Part shown: in pieces, positions 51,240-62,399 of the stretch
Numbering within the stretch: the stretch's first letter is position 1
Layout: each line of letters begins with the position of its first letter
Source: Euglena gracilis
Taxonomy: Eukaryota > Euglenida > Euglenophyceae > Euglenales
Assembly: GCA_039621445.1 (NCBI GenBank)
Contig: CP154954.1
Span: 42,964,632-43,028,631 of the forward strand
DNA: 64,000 nucleotides
Direction of reading: 5' to 3'
Program-made: the position numbers and the translations under genes
The notes under the pieces: generated by a model
Database searches by the model: none
What the model was told of the DNA's origin: nothing
What the model saw: only the letters and a program-made list of their open reading frames with translations

Positions 51240-53000
51240 GGTGTGACACAGTGGAATGAACAGCAGTAGAACGGAGAAAATTCCTGGGTTCGGCTAATTC
51301 AGGTAATGCTTTTTTGTGATGTGCCTGTGCCTGACTCACGGTCTCAAGGGGCCGGAGAAATTTTGGGGCAGGGACTGACCAATGGTTTTCATTTCTTTGA
51401 ACCCATTTGGATCATGAAATAATACCACGTTTATGAACCGCTTTTTTGGCTGTGGTGCCAAAGGTGCCGACAGGTGTGTTTCGCAGTCCAGGTTCCAACG
51501 CACTGAACAGCGTGTGGGTAATCAGACACGATCCCCAGCGTTAACCCTGGTCGTGGGGCACAGTGCTCCTGGCACCGTGCACCGCAGCCCAGTGTGAGGT
51601 TGTTCAGAGGATGGTTGGCTGTGTGTTGCTGTGCACGCCCTGGGGCTTGGGGTTGGACAACACTGGCATGGATTCACCCATCACCTCCGCAGGGTGGGGG
51701 ACGGTGTGCATGTGCGTTGTGATGTGCTCCGCTCTACAGGTTTATGAGAGCAGCACCAGGGCTGGGCACTGGACAGCGGTGGGTGACCCGGAATGCGCAG
51801 ATGCGCATTCTGATTTATCCGATGATTTGAGCTGCAGGGGATGGTCTCCTGTTACTCTGTTACTGAAAGGACGTGAATGTGTTTGTGGCGCCTGCCATCG
51901 CCGAGCCCACGGTTTTCCACGCCGCTGCAGGTGTCGGGTTTCATCGTGTGGCCAGGCACAGCGACACTCCTGCCAAGGATGACTCTCCTGGTTCACCTCC
52001 TTTCAGACCCCCATGTCCTGCACGACCAAGGCCATATCCCAGTCGTGCACACATTGGATCCAAGACAGGCAAACAACGGTGTGTTCCAGTGTGTCTTTCA
52101 ACATCAATGCTTGGGGGTGCATTCCCGCTTCCCACAGCTTGTGTCCATTCCAAAAATGCGCACCTGCGCATTTTCTTGGGGTTCCAAAACGGTGCATGTG
52201 CGCATTTTCCGGGCTTGGGACTCTGTTGCAGTCCTGTTGTTCCGCCCCTGGGAGGGCTGTGTCTCCATGGCCGCAGGAAGTTCCTTCCCACGCTCACCCC
52301 CAGGTCTCCAGGCCCTGCCACTGGGAACCATCAGCACGCACCAGTGAAGACACAGTGATAAATCTACGTCGGGGTTGGCCTGCGTCGCCCATGTTCCACA
52401 TGCCATGTGGAGCGTGCCACGTGTTTGTCCAGCCACGCACTATGCTACAGTCATCGCGAACAGCTGCAAATGGGATGACACGCAGCAAAACCAGAAATGA
52501 GGGGATGGGCCTTGTGGTCATATTAAACTTAAAAAGCCCAGTTCTGAGGAGTTTTCACCCAGTTCCAAGGCTTTTTTTCCATCACAAAATCATCATTAAA
52601 ATAGAAAAATGGCCCCAAAATGGCTCGAAATGGTCGAAAACCGTCCGAAAATGGCTGCTTGATAGGCTGAAATGGCGCCACTTTGCCTGGTGGGGTTCTA
52701 AACATCACCAGAAAATGGCCCTGTCCCAGAAAACCACATAGCGTGTTTAGGCATGTTTTGGAACATTTTCTGTGCATTTGGGACATTTTTAGCACATATT
52801 TGAGGCTGAATTTGGCGCATATCCCCCCCCCTGCCTTGGGGGAATCGCGACAAGATTTTTTCTTTTTTAAACCTGCAAGGGGGTCCAGCCTGACCCGAAC
52901 TGGGGGTCACAGAAGGGGTCCATTTCTTGCGTGATGTTTTTATCATTGGGCTCCATGTGCTGCGATATGAGGTTGCCACCCAGGCTTCTGCTCAGTTTTC
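51240..53000 (+). other. No recognised gene; small dyads
   Basis: No convincing coding frame. Notable are ATGCGCAGATGCGCAT (near 51,794), AATGCGCACCTGCGCATT (near 52,154) and CATGTGCGCATTTTC (near 52,195), related inverted words. At 52,600-52,660 is an aaaatggc repeat tract. Confidence 0.4.
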
Positions 53001-53286
53001 AGGTGCAGGGAATCCCTTATGAACAAAATTTTCACTGGTAAAAAGGGCATTTTGAGGGTTTCGGGCTGTCACCTCAAGATTTTGTCTCAGACATTGCTAC
53101 CCAGCTGGAGGTGTGTCTTTTTTTTGCTTTTGCCAGTTTTTGGGCACCTGTCAGGGGGTCCAGCCAGCACCCTTTTCCAGCCGCCGGCTGGACCCCCCCC
53201 ACCCCCCCCCCCTCCAGGCCCCAAAGCAATCCCATGGTCAAGCCATGGTCGAGTGACGCCAAGTGACGACCCCCCCCCCAATTGGG

Positions 53287-53711
53287 GTAACCCCCCCCAA
53301 TAGCAGGGCATGCCCTCTACAAGAGCAGGGTCCAAATAGTAGAGCAGCCCCCCTCTGGCGAAGCGAGCGTCCACTACAAGAGCACCCCCTGGAAAACCAA
53401 TGGAAGCAGAAGCAAGGCACGCCATTCCATGTGATTGTGGCAAGGTTTGTAACTTGCCTGAAAAAGGCAAGCTTCCCAGAGCTCAGCGGCTGAACAATTC
53501 CTCCAACCTCGGCTGCCGTTTGCGCTTGGCTGCCGGTTTAGGTGGAGGAAGGGAGGCTGAGGGGACCGGAAACTGACTGGGTGCTGGAACGCTGTAGGAA
53601 AATGTGTGTGAGGTCCACTACAAGAGCAGGGTCCAAATAGAAGAGCACCCCCTCTCTGGCGAAGCGAGCGTCCACTACAAGAGCACCCGCTCTACAATTA
53701 GGGGGGGTTAC
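53287..53711. mobile_element. Small inverted-repeat element upstream of protease gene 2
   Basis: GTAACCCCCCCCAAT (53,287-53,301) and ATTAGGGGGGGTTAC (53,697-53,711) are near-perfect inverted ends. Inside, an approximately 80-bp sequence starting CACTACAAGAGCAGGGTCCA occurs twice in direct orientation (about 53,313 and 53,615) with CTCTGGCGAAGCGAGCGTCC conserved in both. It ends about 110 bp before the protease start codon and may affect its promoter. Confidence 0.6.
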
Positions 53712-53822
53712 AACAACGTTTTGTTCCACACACCAGATGTGCGTGCCCGGCGCACATTTTGTCCGGGTGGGCGGCTGGCCTGGCCCCCTCGCCCTCTCCC
53801 TCCCGCAGACCCCCGGCCGGCG

Positions 53823-53925
53823 ATGCCTCCCCGCTCCGCGGCGCTGCCCCTCCCGCTGTTGCTGGTGGCCGCTGCCCTCCTCCCCGGCCCCGGCCCGGCG
53901 CTGGCCGCCAAACCCCCCGCTGGTC
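53823..53925 (+). CDS. Papain-like protease gene 2, signal-peptide exon
   Basis: The ATG at 53,823 starts MPPRSAALPLPLLLVAAALL, then PGPGPALAAKPPAG: a textbook signal peptide with an A-x-A cleavage site. The exon is cut by an element beginning CAGAGGTTTTTTTAAG at 53,926. The product is expected to enter the secretory or lysosomal route, as is normal for cathepsin-like enzymes. Confidence 0.75.
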
Positions 53926-54876
53926 CAGAGGTTTTTTTAAGTTTCGTGGCCCAGGGAGGGGGTGGGTGGGTCCCGGGTGCAACACAGGGAGGGCGTACAG
54001 GGTTTGGGTGGGGCGGTGTCCCCCCCACCCGTCCGGACCACCCCCCCCCACCTGCCAAGGAGGGTCCGGACCGAGTGGAGCGGTCTGGGTGACCGATTTT
54101 TGGCTTGGCGCAAAGGGCCAGGCCGAACAGTTTTGACCCCCCGAAACGACCAAACGTGCCATTTTGGGCCCTTTTTATCAAAAGTGAAAAAATTTTCGGC
54201 ACAAGCGCCGGAAGGAAAATTTTGACTTTTTGGGGGGTGGGGTCCCAACCCCCCTAACCCCCTCCCCAAAAGTAAGACCCCCCCTGGACGTTCCGAGCAA
54301 AAATCCATGAAATGGACCCCCCATGAAAGGAATGGCCGGAGGCCTGAAGGAAGGCACGACAAGGGGTGGAAAAAAAATTTTATGATCATGCATCAGTAGC
54401 ACAGCTTCACTGGATAATGGTCCCCGGTCAGGGCCTTCGCCTCTTTCTCTTGTGTCTCACTTTGGCCATCCTCAGAGATATCTTTATAGGGCCGCTCCTC
54501 CAGCCAAGTGATCTCTTTCCCCGTCGCCCTGGGTCACCAGGACTCTGACTCTCACTGAATCCATGAAGCAAGTCTTCAGCAATGGCATTTTGTGCCATGT
54601 TTATGTCTATGAACGGGAAAAAAAAATGACGTGAGAATCAGTGCTTCCCACAATAATTTCCCAAAAACAAAAATTTTCCAGCAAAAAATGCATAAAATGG
54701 ACCCCCTCCCATGAATAAGACACCCGACCGCAACAGCAACCGACCCATGAAATGGACCCAGGGTCTTATTTGGGGGGGGGGGTAAATTTTAGGACCCCCA
54801 AAAAAACCCAAAAGTGGGTCCCCCTGAGCCCCCCCCCCAGGTGGTGGGTGGGTGGCTGGGTCCTTTAAAAAAAAGC
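53926..54876 (+). mobile_element. Compound transposon-like intron in protease gene 2
   Basis: The left end CAGAGGTTTTTTTAAG and the right-end region CTTTAAAAAAAAGCTCT are complementary apart from one base and small length differences. The flanking octamers do not match. The interior has TTGGCGCAAAGGGCCAG, TTCGGCACAAGCGCCGG and ATGAAATGGACCCCC repeats (54,310; 54,690; 54,745), suggesting nested insertions. Confidence 0.5.
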
Positions 54877-54877
54877 T

Positions 54878-54969
54878 CTTCTCCGACCCCTGGGCGACAC
54901 CCAGTTGGCGGAGCTGCGGCTCGAGGCGGAACGTCAACAATGGACCTTCGAGGTCGGGCCCACCCAGGG
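54878..54969 (+). CDS. Papain-like protease gene 2, propeptide exon 1
   Basis: The frame encodes LLRPLGDTQLAELRLEAERQ then QWTFEVGP, an amphipathic helix with W-x-F typical of the start of a C1 propeptide (inhibitor helix region). It is placed by order between the signal peptide and mature-domain exons. Confidence 0.5.
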
Positions 54970-55671
54970 AGGGAATGTCTCCCATGGCACCACAGTGCAC
55001 AATCGCAACAGGCACACACACACACACACACACACACAAACCAAGTTGAAGTACACGCTTCCAAATTTTCTTCCGGACATCATTCTTCTGGTGGTTGTGT
55101 GGTTGTGGTGGTTGTTGTGTGTTTTTTTATGCAAAAAACAATCTCTTGGGCGGCCAAACTCGTACTTCATCTTTTTTTTGGTCGGTGTACTCATTTTCGC
55201 ACACGTCGAAAAGTTTAATTTTGGCGCTGGCGTCAAAAGAACACAAGAACTTTGAGCGAAAGGGAGCACGACGACGACAAATCCGAGCGAATTACCATTT
55301 TTGGCCCTGGCTCTCCCGGGATTTTTGTGTTTTTTTTTAATGGTCAGCATGGCACAAAAACCCCTGGACCTATCCCCCCAAAAGTGAAAAAAGCCAACCA
55401 AAATACCAAAACCCCAGTGCAGCCACCCCCTTTGGCCCTTTGCTTGCTTTTGAAGCCCTGGGGCACGTTGTGGAGGTTTTTGAAGTTGGTCGCGAAAGAA
55501 GTGGAAACGCATGCACAACAAATACAATGGACTGTATGAGAATTCTGCCGTGCTGCATGTGTGTGCATTAGTACGTGCGTGCTTGTGTGGTCTGTTATGC
55601 GTGCCATGCGGACATCAGTGTGTTTTGTGTCGTCCGTGATGCTTACCCAAGGCAGAGGTCCCCCCCCCCCG

Positions 55672-55790
55672 GGTCTTTGGACACCCGCCATCCCTGCCCA
55701 CAACGACGCCACGAACCGCTCCCTCTCCCAGCTGTGCGGCTTGAAGGTGCCCCGCAACATTGACGAGCTGGTGGCTGACAACACCGCCCC
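55672..55790 (+). CDS. Papain-like protease gene 2, propeptide exon 2
   Basis: The frame encodes PAIPAHNDATNRSLSQLCGL then KVPRNIDELVADN. It lies just before the LPLNFDWREV exon and is compatible with the end of a propeptide. The Cys is unusual for a propeptide. Boundaries are approximate. Confidence 0.5.
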
Positions 55791-55894
55791 ACCGCCAGGG
55801 GGCCCTGGGGGGGGGTGGAGAACAGGGCATAGTGGCGCTCCAAGTGCTTACCCCGAAAAAGCATTTTGCCTAAATTGGCAAAACTCGCACTACT

Positions 55895-56070
55895 ATATAT
55901 ATGTATGTATGTGCGTGCGTATGCATATATATATATATATTATATATATATATATTATATTATATATGTGTGTGTATGTTTCTGTGTGTATATAGAGAGA
56001 GAGGTATGTATGTATGTATGGATGTATGTTTGTATGTATGTAGGTAGGTAGGTAGGTGGGTGGGTAGGTT

Positions 56071-56135
<65 letters not shown>
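55895..56135 (+). repeat. TA, ATGT, GTAG and TG microsatellites
   Basis: A succession of (TA)n, (ATGT)n, (GTAG)n and (TG)n inside an intron of protease gene 2. Immediately after lies GGAGTAGGGCTAGGGTAAGATTT, a diverged copy of the word found beside the 25.8-kb fold-back repeats. Confidence 0.9.
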
Positions 56136-56137
<2 letters not shown>

Positions 56138-56255
56138 CGGGGGGTTCCCATGCGCCCCTCCTAAAGGGTTTATCGGGTCATTGAAGGAGTAGGGCTAGGG
56201 TAAGATTTTTAGGCCGCTCTCCATGCAATTTGGGCGAGGGGGGGTTCTGCGCCCA

Positions 56256-56345
56256 GGGGCCCCCACCCCATCGCTGGAGGCCGCCCCGCTGCCCCTCAAC
56301 TTCGACTGGCGGGAGGTCATCCGCAAGTATTACAAAGGCCGGGGC
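56256..56345 (+). CDS. Papain-like protease gene 2, mature N-terminal exon
   Basis: The frame reads PTPSLEAAPLPLNFDWREVI then RKYYKGRG. L-P-x-x-FDWR is the conserved start of the mature C1 enzyme. It splices to the catalytic-Cys exon at 57,326. Confidence 0.75.
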
Positions 56346-57079
56346 GTTGCCTGGGCTGAGGGGTGGGGGTTCCTGGCGCGAGATTTGCTGGCGTTTCCGC
56401 CTTGACCGTTCCTTGGGGGGCTTGCTTTAGTGCGGTCTGCCCCTCCCCCTGCCTTTGCCAGGGCGGTCCTGTCCCTCGCTGTGCGGATGGAACATCAGAT
56501 CCATCATCTCTGGGGTGTGAGACTTAGGCGGTGGTTGCCCCGAGGGCATACGTGGGGGGGATGGAATGCATTTGCGCCCACTGATGGATGGAATCCGGCC
56601 GGGGTCTGTGATTTGGCAGCCAGAATAGAGGGCCCCCAGAACTACCCCTTCCAGGTTCAAAAAAGTTTCAATTCCGCCGTTCGAGAGGCGTTTTTGGTAA
56701 TGCAGGGGCATCGCTGCAAGAGGGCAGCCGGAACTCGGCTCCCATGCCTGCCGCATGTCATGCCTGGCATTCCGTCACAGCGAATACCGGCATGGCCACC
56801 TGGCTGAACAGTTGCTGCTGAACTGCCACCCAATGCCATGTACACATCTGCCCCCCCCCTCTGTTTAATGTTCACGTTTGTACCTCCCCCCCATCCTTGA
56901 TGCAGCTTGTTTGTGATACACACATACACTGTGTCCACTGCATTCTCCCCGCACTGTGGCGTGTCAAGGACAAGGGAGTGTTACAGCGACCGCTCCACGT
57001 CAGAGAACAGGCGGCCAGGGGATTGCTTTTTTTCCCCGATCTTTGGACATGAGGGGGAGGCTAAACAACCCCGTCCACA

Positions 57080-57083
57080 CACA

Positions 57084-57160
<77 letters not shown>
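57080..57160 (+). repeat. CA microsatellite
   Basis: A pure (CA)n run of about 80 bp inside an intron of protease gene 2. Confidence 0.98.
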
Positions 57161-57164
<4 letters not shown>

Positions 57165-57325
57165 CCCCCAAAATAATGCCCCCGGGGTGTTATTTTTTCG
57201 CCCGAAGTCCCGACCCAAGGGGGGGGGTATTATTTGGGGGTTTTACTCCACAATTTCCACACCGCGCACAGTAGCCTCCATTTCTGGGCCCCCGAGGGAT
57301 GGGGGGGGCAGCGCCCCGGGGGCAG

Positions 57326-57412
57326 CGAAGTGCCGGTGCGTAACCAGGGCAGCTGCGGCTCCTGCTGGGCCTTCGCCACCGTGGGCCCGATGGAGATGGT
57401 GCAGCCCATCCC
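57326..57412 (+). CDS. Papain-like protease gene 2, catalytic Cys exon
   Basis: After CGGGGGCAG the frame reads EVPVRNQGSCGSCWAFATVG then PMEMVQPI. NQGSCGSCWAF is the invariant active-site block; Q is the oxyanion-hole Gln and the second Cys of GSC the nucleophile. Confidence 0.9.
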
Positions 57413-57940
57413 CTGGGGGGGGGGAGCCGGGGCCCTGTGATGTGGGTGGGGCCGGCCCGTCTGCCGGGTGTGCCTGCTCCGGGTGTGTGCTCCAATGAGC
57501 GGGTGGCCGTGTGTTGGGGGGTTCATGGCACACAAATGGGGAGGGCTGGGTTATTTGAGAGGCATTGGGATGCCGGGTCGATTCCGCAAGGAGCACCAAC
57601 CACAAAATAAAAAAAGAATCATGGGCTCAACCACAGAGCAGACTCCAAGCACAATTCGCTGCCGCTTTATTCAATTAAGCAGTGTTCCGGAGTTCAGTTT
57701 AGCTCCAGCTTGAGGAATTTCTTGGATTTGCCCTCTCCGGCCATTTTCCCAAAACTTTCCAATAACACTGAATAATCGATAAGTTGCCACGTTGTTTTAC
57801 AGTCTTTTTTTTAGGCAACATGTGTTTGCCTTCCTTTCTGCCCTCCATGGTATGGCGGCAGATGGTGTGCTCTGCAAGTGCTCGCTAACCAGACCCCCTT
57901 CTGCGCCCCCCCCCCTCCCTCTCATGGATTCCCCGCCCAG

Positions 57941-58019
57941 AGGATGGCCCCGAAGATCCTGACGGGCGTCACCCAGGACCTCTCCGAGCAGTTCCTCCTC
58001 TCGTGCGCGCGGAACTACC
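57941..58019 (+). CDS. Papain-like protease gene 2, LSEQFLLSC exon
   Basis: Acceptor CGCCCAG and donor C|GTGTGC. It encodes RMAPKILTGVTQDLSEQFLL then SCARNY, the helix and LSEQ-LLSC strand following the catalytic Cys. It ends in phase 1. The next exon does not join with a GT-AG acceptor in the right phase, so a nonconventional junction is likely. Confidence 0.8.
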
Positions 58020-58224
58020 GTGTGCAGGGGGGGCCCCCTCCTCATCGGGCAGGCTCCGGTGCTGTCGTCCCTGGTTGGACACCAGCAGGGCTGCAGCACA
58101 CGTCCCCGCCCCACGCACCGGGTGCATTCCCCGCCACACCTCCCCAACCCCCACCGGCTGTCTTTCCGCGGCAGTCCCCAACGAGGTCCCCGGGTGCTGT
58201 GCCTCGGGTGCTCATGCTGGTCCC

Positions 58225-58348
58225 TCCTGGCATCAGCCAGTACGGCTACGGCGTCTACAGCTGCGCAGGGGGCTGGTTCGTGCACGACATGCACAAGGCC
58301 CCCGGGGCGTTCCGCGAGACGAGCTACCCATACGTGGCGAAGGGCCAG
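58225..58348 (+). CDS. Papain-like protease gene 2, CAGGWF...YPY exon
   Basis: The frame reads QYGYGVYSCAGGWFVHDMHK then APGAFRETSYPYVAKGQ, the GC-x-GGW...E-x-x-YPY block. GGW rather than GGL groups it with the gene 1 protease. A (TTG)n run at 58,373-58,413 follows in the intron. Confidence 0.8.
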
Positions 58349-58372
58349 TCCCCCGGCGGTTCTGGGGTTGTG

Positions 58373-58412
<40 letters not shown>

Positions 58413-58465
58413 GCCTGTCTGAAACATGATAAGGACACAAGCGCGGCTGTGAGCTGACCTCCGGA

Positions 58466-58553
58466 GGGCTGTTCGCCTGACACCGTCTGCAATATCAAGA
58501 ACCTTGCCCCGGCGTTCAAAATCAACGGCTGGAGCTATGCGCAGTGTGGGACG
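58466..58553 (+). CDS. Papain-like protease gene 2, short exon (VCNIKNLAPAFKINGWSY)
   Basis: The frame TGT TCG CCT GAC ACC encodes CSPDTVCNIKNLAPAFKING then WSYAQCGT. The position matches the Cys-containing loop after YPY and the K-I-x-G-[WY] strand of C1 enzymes. It is too short to stand out without context. Confidence 0.65.
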
Positions 58554-59288
58554 CCCCCCCCTTAAGCATTGGTCCGACCTTTCTGAGCCAACTAATTTCG
58601 CGTCACTCAACACAACCCAAAGGGAGGCATCCCATCCACCCTTTTGGGCGGCCATCATTGCTCATGTATGAAGTCATACCGTTCCCTGTCTAGGACACCG
58701 CATGGAACCCTCCCGCACCAAATGGAACCTGCTCCGTTTCAACAGCAACATTTTTGGAACGCAGATTTTTTTTTCTGCGGGAGCTTCAAAATTGGCTGGG
58801 AAACATGGCACCAGAATGATATGTCGCAAGGCGTCGGTCACACACATCGACGACCTCTTCGACCTGTCTTTGCTTTCCTGTCTGGAATCCAATTTTTCCT
58901 TCTGGTACAACCAACTGCCTAAATTCCTACTGGTATAACCAATCATCCACGCCACCGATGATGAGGGGGGAGGACTTCATTTATTGAACCCTGACGGCAC
59001 ATTACGTCGGGATACGGCGCAGGCACAGTCCGCGCTTGAGTTCATGTCAACGCCACCCACCCCACACACAGCATCGTGGCCATGTCCGTTTCCCCGTGAA
59101 GGTTCAGCCCGGGGCCCATTCTGAATGGTGCCGGGTGACAATTGTCCTGGGGGGGGGGCGCTGATGCACCAACACACCGGATCGTGCCGCGTGGCCGTCG
59201 CCCAGCAACCCCCCCCTCCCTCCCTCCCCTCCCCGCCGCCCGTTCCCTCCCTGGCCCCGTCAGCCAGCCGGCCAGCCTGCCGGGGCAG

Positions 59289-59382
59289 GTGGAGGCCATC
59301 AAGCAGGCCATCTGGCGGCAGGGGCCCGTGGCGGTGGCGGTGGCGGTGGACCCCGCCTTCCAGGCGTACAGGAGGCCAGGGC
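59289..59382 (+). CDS. Papain-like protease gene 2, GPVAVAVAVDPAFQAY exon
   Basis: After GGGGCAG the frame reads VEAIKQAIWRQGPVAVAVAV then DPAFQAYRR. This continuous exon is the intron-free counterpart of gene 1 at 1,308-1,815. Confidence 0.85.
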
Positions 59383-59589
59383 GGCCCCGGTGCCGGTCCC
59401 AAGCCCCAGTTCCACGTGTGTGTGCGTGGGTTCCGCGCTGCACAGCATCGGTTCCTATTCCATCGTTCCATTGTTTTGCCATGAGCAAGGACATCTGCGC
59501 ATTTTGAACCCCCACCCCCCCGCCTGACGCTGGTGCAAAGTGCTGAGAAAGAATTGGAACCAAACTAACCCCCCCAAATGGGTCCCCCA

Positions 59590-60130
59590 GAGCTCCCCTC
59601 CCCTTGGGGGACCCCCAGGCAGGGTTTGATAAAAGGAGGGCGTACATGGTTCAGGTGGGGGGTCGCCCCCCCCCCCTCCTGGCCCGCAGGGGGGGTCCGG
59701 ACCACCCCCCCCCCACCTGCCAGGGGGGTCCGGACCGACCCTTGGGAGGTACCCGGGACCCCCCCCCCCAAAAGGGTCAATTTTTTCCTCCGGCGCTTTG
59801 CGCCGAAAAATTTTTTGCATTTTTGGCACATTTTTGCCCTAAAAGTGCCCAAAATGGCACTTTTGGTCGTTTTGGGGGGTCAAAAATTTTCGGTCACCCT
59901 GACCGCGCAACTGTTTAGGTGGGGGGGTGTCCCCCCCCCACCCCCCCCCCCTGGCCCGCAGGGGGGGGGTCCGGACCCCCCCACCTGTCCTTATATCGAA
60001 CCCTGCCCCCAGGGGGTTGGCGGGCAGGCGGACAGGAACGTGGGTGGTCCCGGACCCCCTCCCCCTGGGCAAAAAAAGCCGGCACAAAGCGCAAGCGCCG
60101 GAAAAGTTTTTTTGAGGGGCTTAAAAAAGT
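59590..60130 (+). mobile_element. Nested transposon-like intron blocks
   Basis: Two similar modules: CAGGGTTTGATAAAAGGAGG near 59,622 and CTTATATCGAACCCTG near 59,994 form terminal inverted repeats of the 1,410-type family. Between and after them are GGGGGTCCGGACC words and CCGGCGCTTTGCGCCG / CCGGCACAAAGCGC hairpins. No exact TSD was confirmed. Confidence 0.6.
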
Positions 60131-61039
60131 GCCCAAAATTGTGTTTTCAGGTGTTTTCCAAATTTCCAAACATTTTTCTCCAGATTAACAAAAACAGATT
60201 ATAAAAGCATAAGTCTCCCTGCCAGGGAAGGAAAAAAATTGGTTCTATGCCCCCCCCCCCGGGCCCTAAGGGGGGTCTGTGCCACCCCTGGGGGGGTGGA
60301 CCCCACCTCCCCTCCCCCTATGCAAAACCAACGCTCACTTATTACCCTGTACCCTCAACATTATTTTGGCATTTTCTGTCATTTTGTTGCAGATCTTACC
60401 ATTTTTTGACGTATTGTACCATTGTTTTAACAGAGAGACAACATTAGTTCACAGTTATTCGCGTATTTTATGACAAACATGGTATCTAAAAAGATTGCAT
60501 CATTGACCAGGGAGGGGATGGTCGTTGGACAATGCTTCTTGGTGTGCTTCACTCACTTGACATGCGACCCCAAACAATGCTGCCAGGAATTGTGACGTTC
60601 AGATTGGTTTTTTTTTTAGAACCGGTCCCTTCCGCCTCCGGGGGAGGGAGGGGGGTCCGGGACCACCCCCTCCCCCCTCATTTGATACCCACCCCCCCCC
60701 CTTCGGCTGGCCAACCAAACCTGATCCTTCAAACCCGAGAGGTTCATAGACAATGGATGGGGGGATGTTGCTGCCACCTATGTCCAGTTTGACTCCAGCT
60801 CCAGCTCCCCCCCCCCGTCTGACGACAGCCCTGAGACCCCCAGTCTGGTCGAAGGCGATTAGTGGTCATTGGACAGGGGGGGGTACCTCCCTGTTGGACA
60901 GTTGTCGACATGAACCAGCCCTCTTGGGGAGTGACCTCGAGGACCCCCAAAGAACTCTGGGACGCGTTGGGGAGATGGGTGGGCAGTTTGACATCCCCTC
61001 TTTGCTGCCCAACTTGTGGCGCGACATTTCCCCAGGGAG

Positions 61040-61200
61040 GTGAGGTGTGGGTGTATGGGTGTGGGTGTATGGGTGTGGGTGTGTGGGTATGTGGATGTGC
61101 GTATGCATTGTGTTGCTTGTTGTGTGGTGTGTGTTGTGTGCGCGCGTGCGCGCCTGCCTGCCTGCCTGCATCTTTTCATGCATGCATGCATGCATGTGTT
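61040..61200 (+). repeat. TG-rich and CTGC/ATGC simple repeats
   Basis: GGGTGTATGGGTGTGGG repeats followed by CGCGTGCGCGCCTGCCTGCC and (ATGC)n. Located in an intron of protease gene 2. Confidence 0.9.
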
Positions 61201-61256
61201 CATGTGTGGTGAATCGTCCTGGCAATGAAAACCTGCTGTCACCCTCCAGTGCCGCT

Positions 61257-61318
61257 CTGTTTCCGTGGCATTTTCAATGCCGACAACTCCCTGCCTATCG
61301 ATCACGGCGCGGACTTGT
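61257..61318 (+). CDS. Papain-like protease gene 2, GIFNADNS exon
   Basis: The frame reads LCFRGIFNADNSLPIDHGAD, equivalent to GGIFNEESD in gene 1 and to the segment before the catalytic His in the family. Boundaries are approximate. Confidence 0.5.
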
Positions 61319-62207
61319 TTCCATCCTTTTGAGGCCAAAGAACTGTTGACTGTCAGGTGGAGGGGATTTCAGTGCCAGATGACAAAACCAGGCAAAGGCA
61401 ACGTGCATGAGGTGGAATTTGCCTCTGAGGGTGGCCACCCTCCTACGCCTGCAAGCTCTGGTGCAAGTTGTTGACCCCTCACCTAAACCGGAATGGTCCA
61501 ACCCTCTGGGGGTTGAGGTCGACCTCCTCCCCAAACCTGGGGGGTGGAGAGGGTCCCCCCTCCATCCCCCCTTCTGACATTTCTGGGTGACCCCATTTTT
61601 TGGGTAAATATTTTTGACGAATCTGTGCCCTACTGAAATTTGCATTGCGTTCTCCATTGCATTTGCACAGCGCAGCGGTGCGGGCGTCGACCCCCCTTCG
61701 GCCATGCCCTTGACTTCGTCCTCAAATTCTGCTGTTTGAGGTGCCAAACCCCACAATGAAGAATGGCCAGCTGAATCACCGAACAACGAAAAACGTGATA
61801 GAGCAATAAACTCCGTCACTGATAATAGCTAATTAATTGCAGCAAGAATTAGAGTTCGACATCAGAAGAGTGTGTGGGGCGGAGGAGGGAGGGTGTCCAC
61901 CCCTTCTGGACCGGGGGGTTCTGGACCCACCACCCCAAGCCCATTTTGGGTCATTTTTGGAATATTTTTTGAACAAACATAGCAAAAACCCCTCCTCATT
62001 TCCACCTCGGTGGACAGCGCCAGAGGAATATTTTCCCTGGTGGGGGGGGGACCCCGGACCCCCCCCCCCCGTGGGGTACCTGCGGCTTTTTTCCAGTGCC
62101 CAGCAGCGTGGCTCTGGCCTAATGACCCCCCCCGGGGGCTTTAGGCAAGAGCCTGATTGCCCAATCCAATCTTTCCAATCCGATTGGCACACGCCGCCGC
62201 CGCCGTG

Positions 62208-62380
62208 GGGCCAACCACGCGGTGACGGTGGTGGGCTGGGGCGTGCAGAACAACGTGGGCTACTGGATCGTGCGCAACTCCTGGGGCCCGAACTGGGGCG
62301 AGGGGGGCTACATGCGCATCAAGTGGGGCATCTGCAAGGTCGGCAAGTACGCCAACTTCATCGTGCAGCCCCACGGTGTG
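62208..62380 (+). CDS. Papain-like protease gene 2, terminal catalytic exon (His, Asn)
   Basis: The frame reads [39 protein letters not shown] and [13 protein letters not shown]. It contains the catalytic His (NHAV) and Asn (NSWG). It follows an element whose right end is CTTTAGGCAAGAGCCTG at 62,139-62,155. The frame stays open to about 62,690, but similarity ends at FIVQP. Confidence 0.9.
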
Positions 62381-62399
62381 CCAGGCCTGTCCCTTGCCA

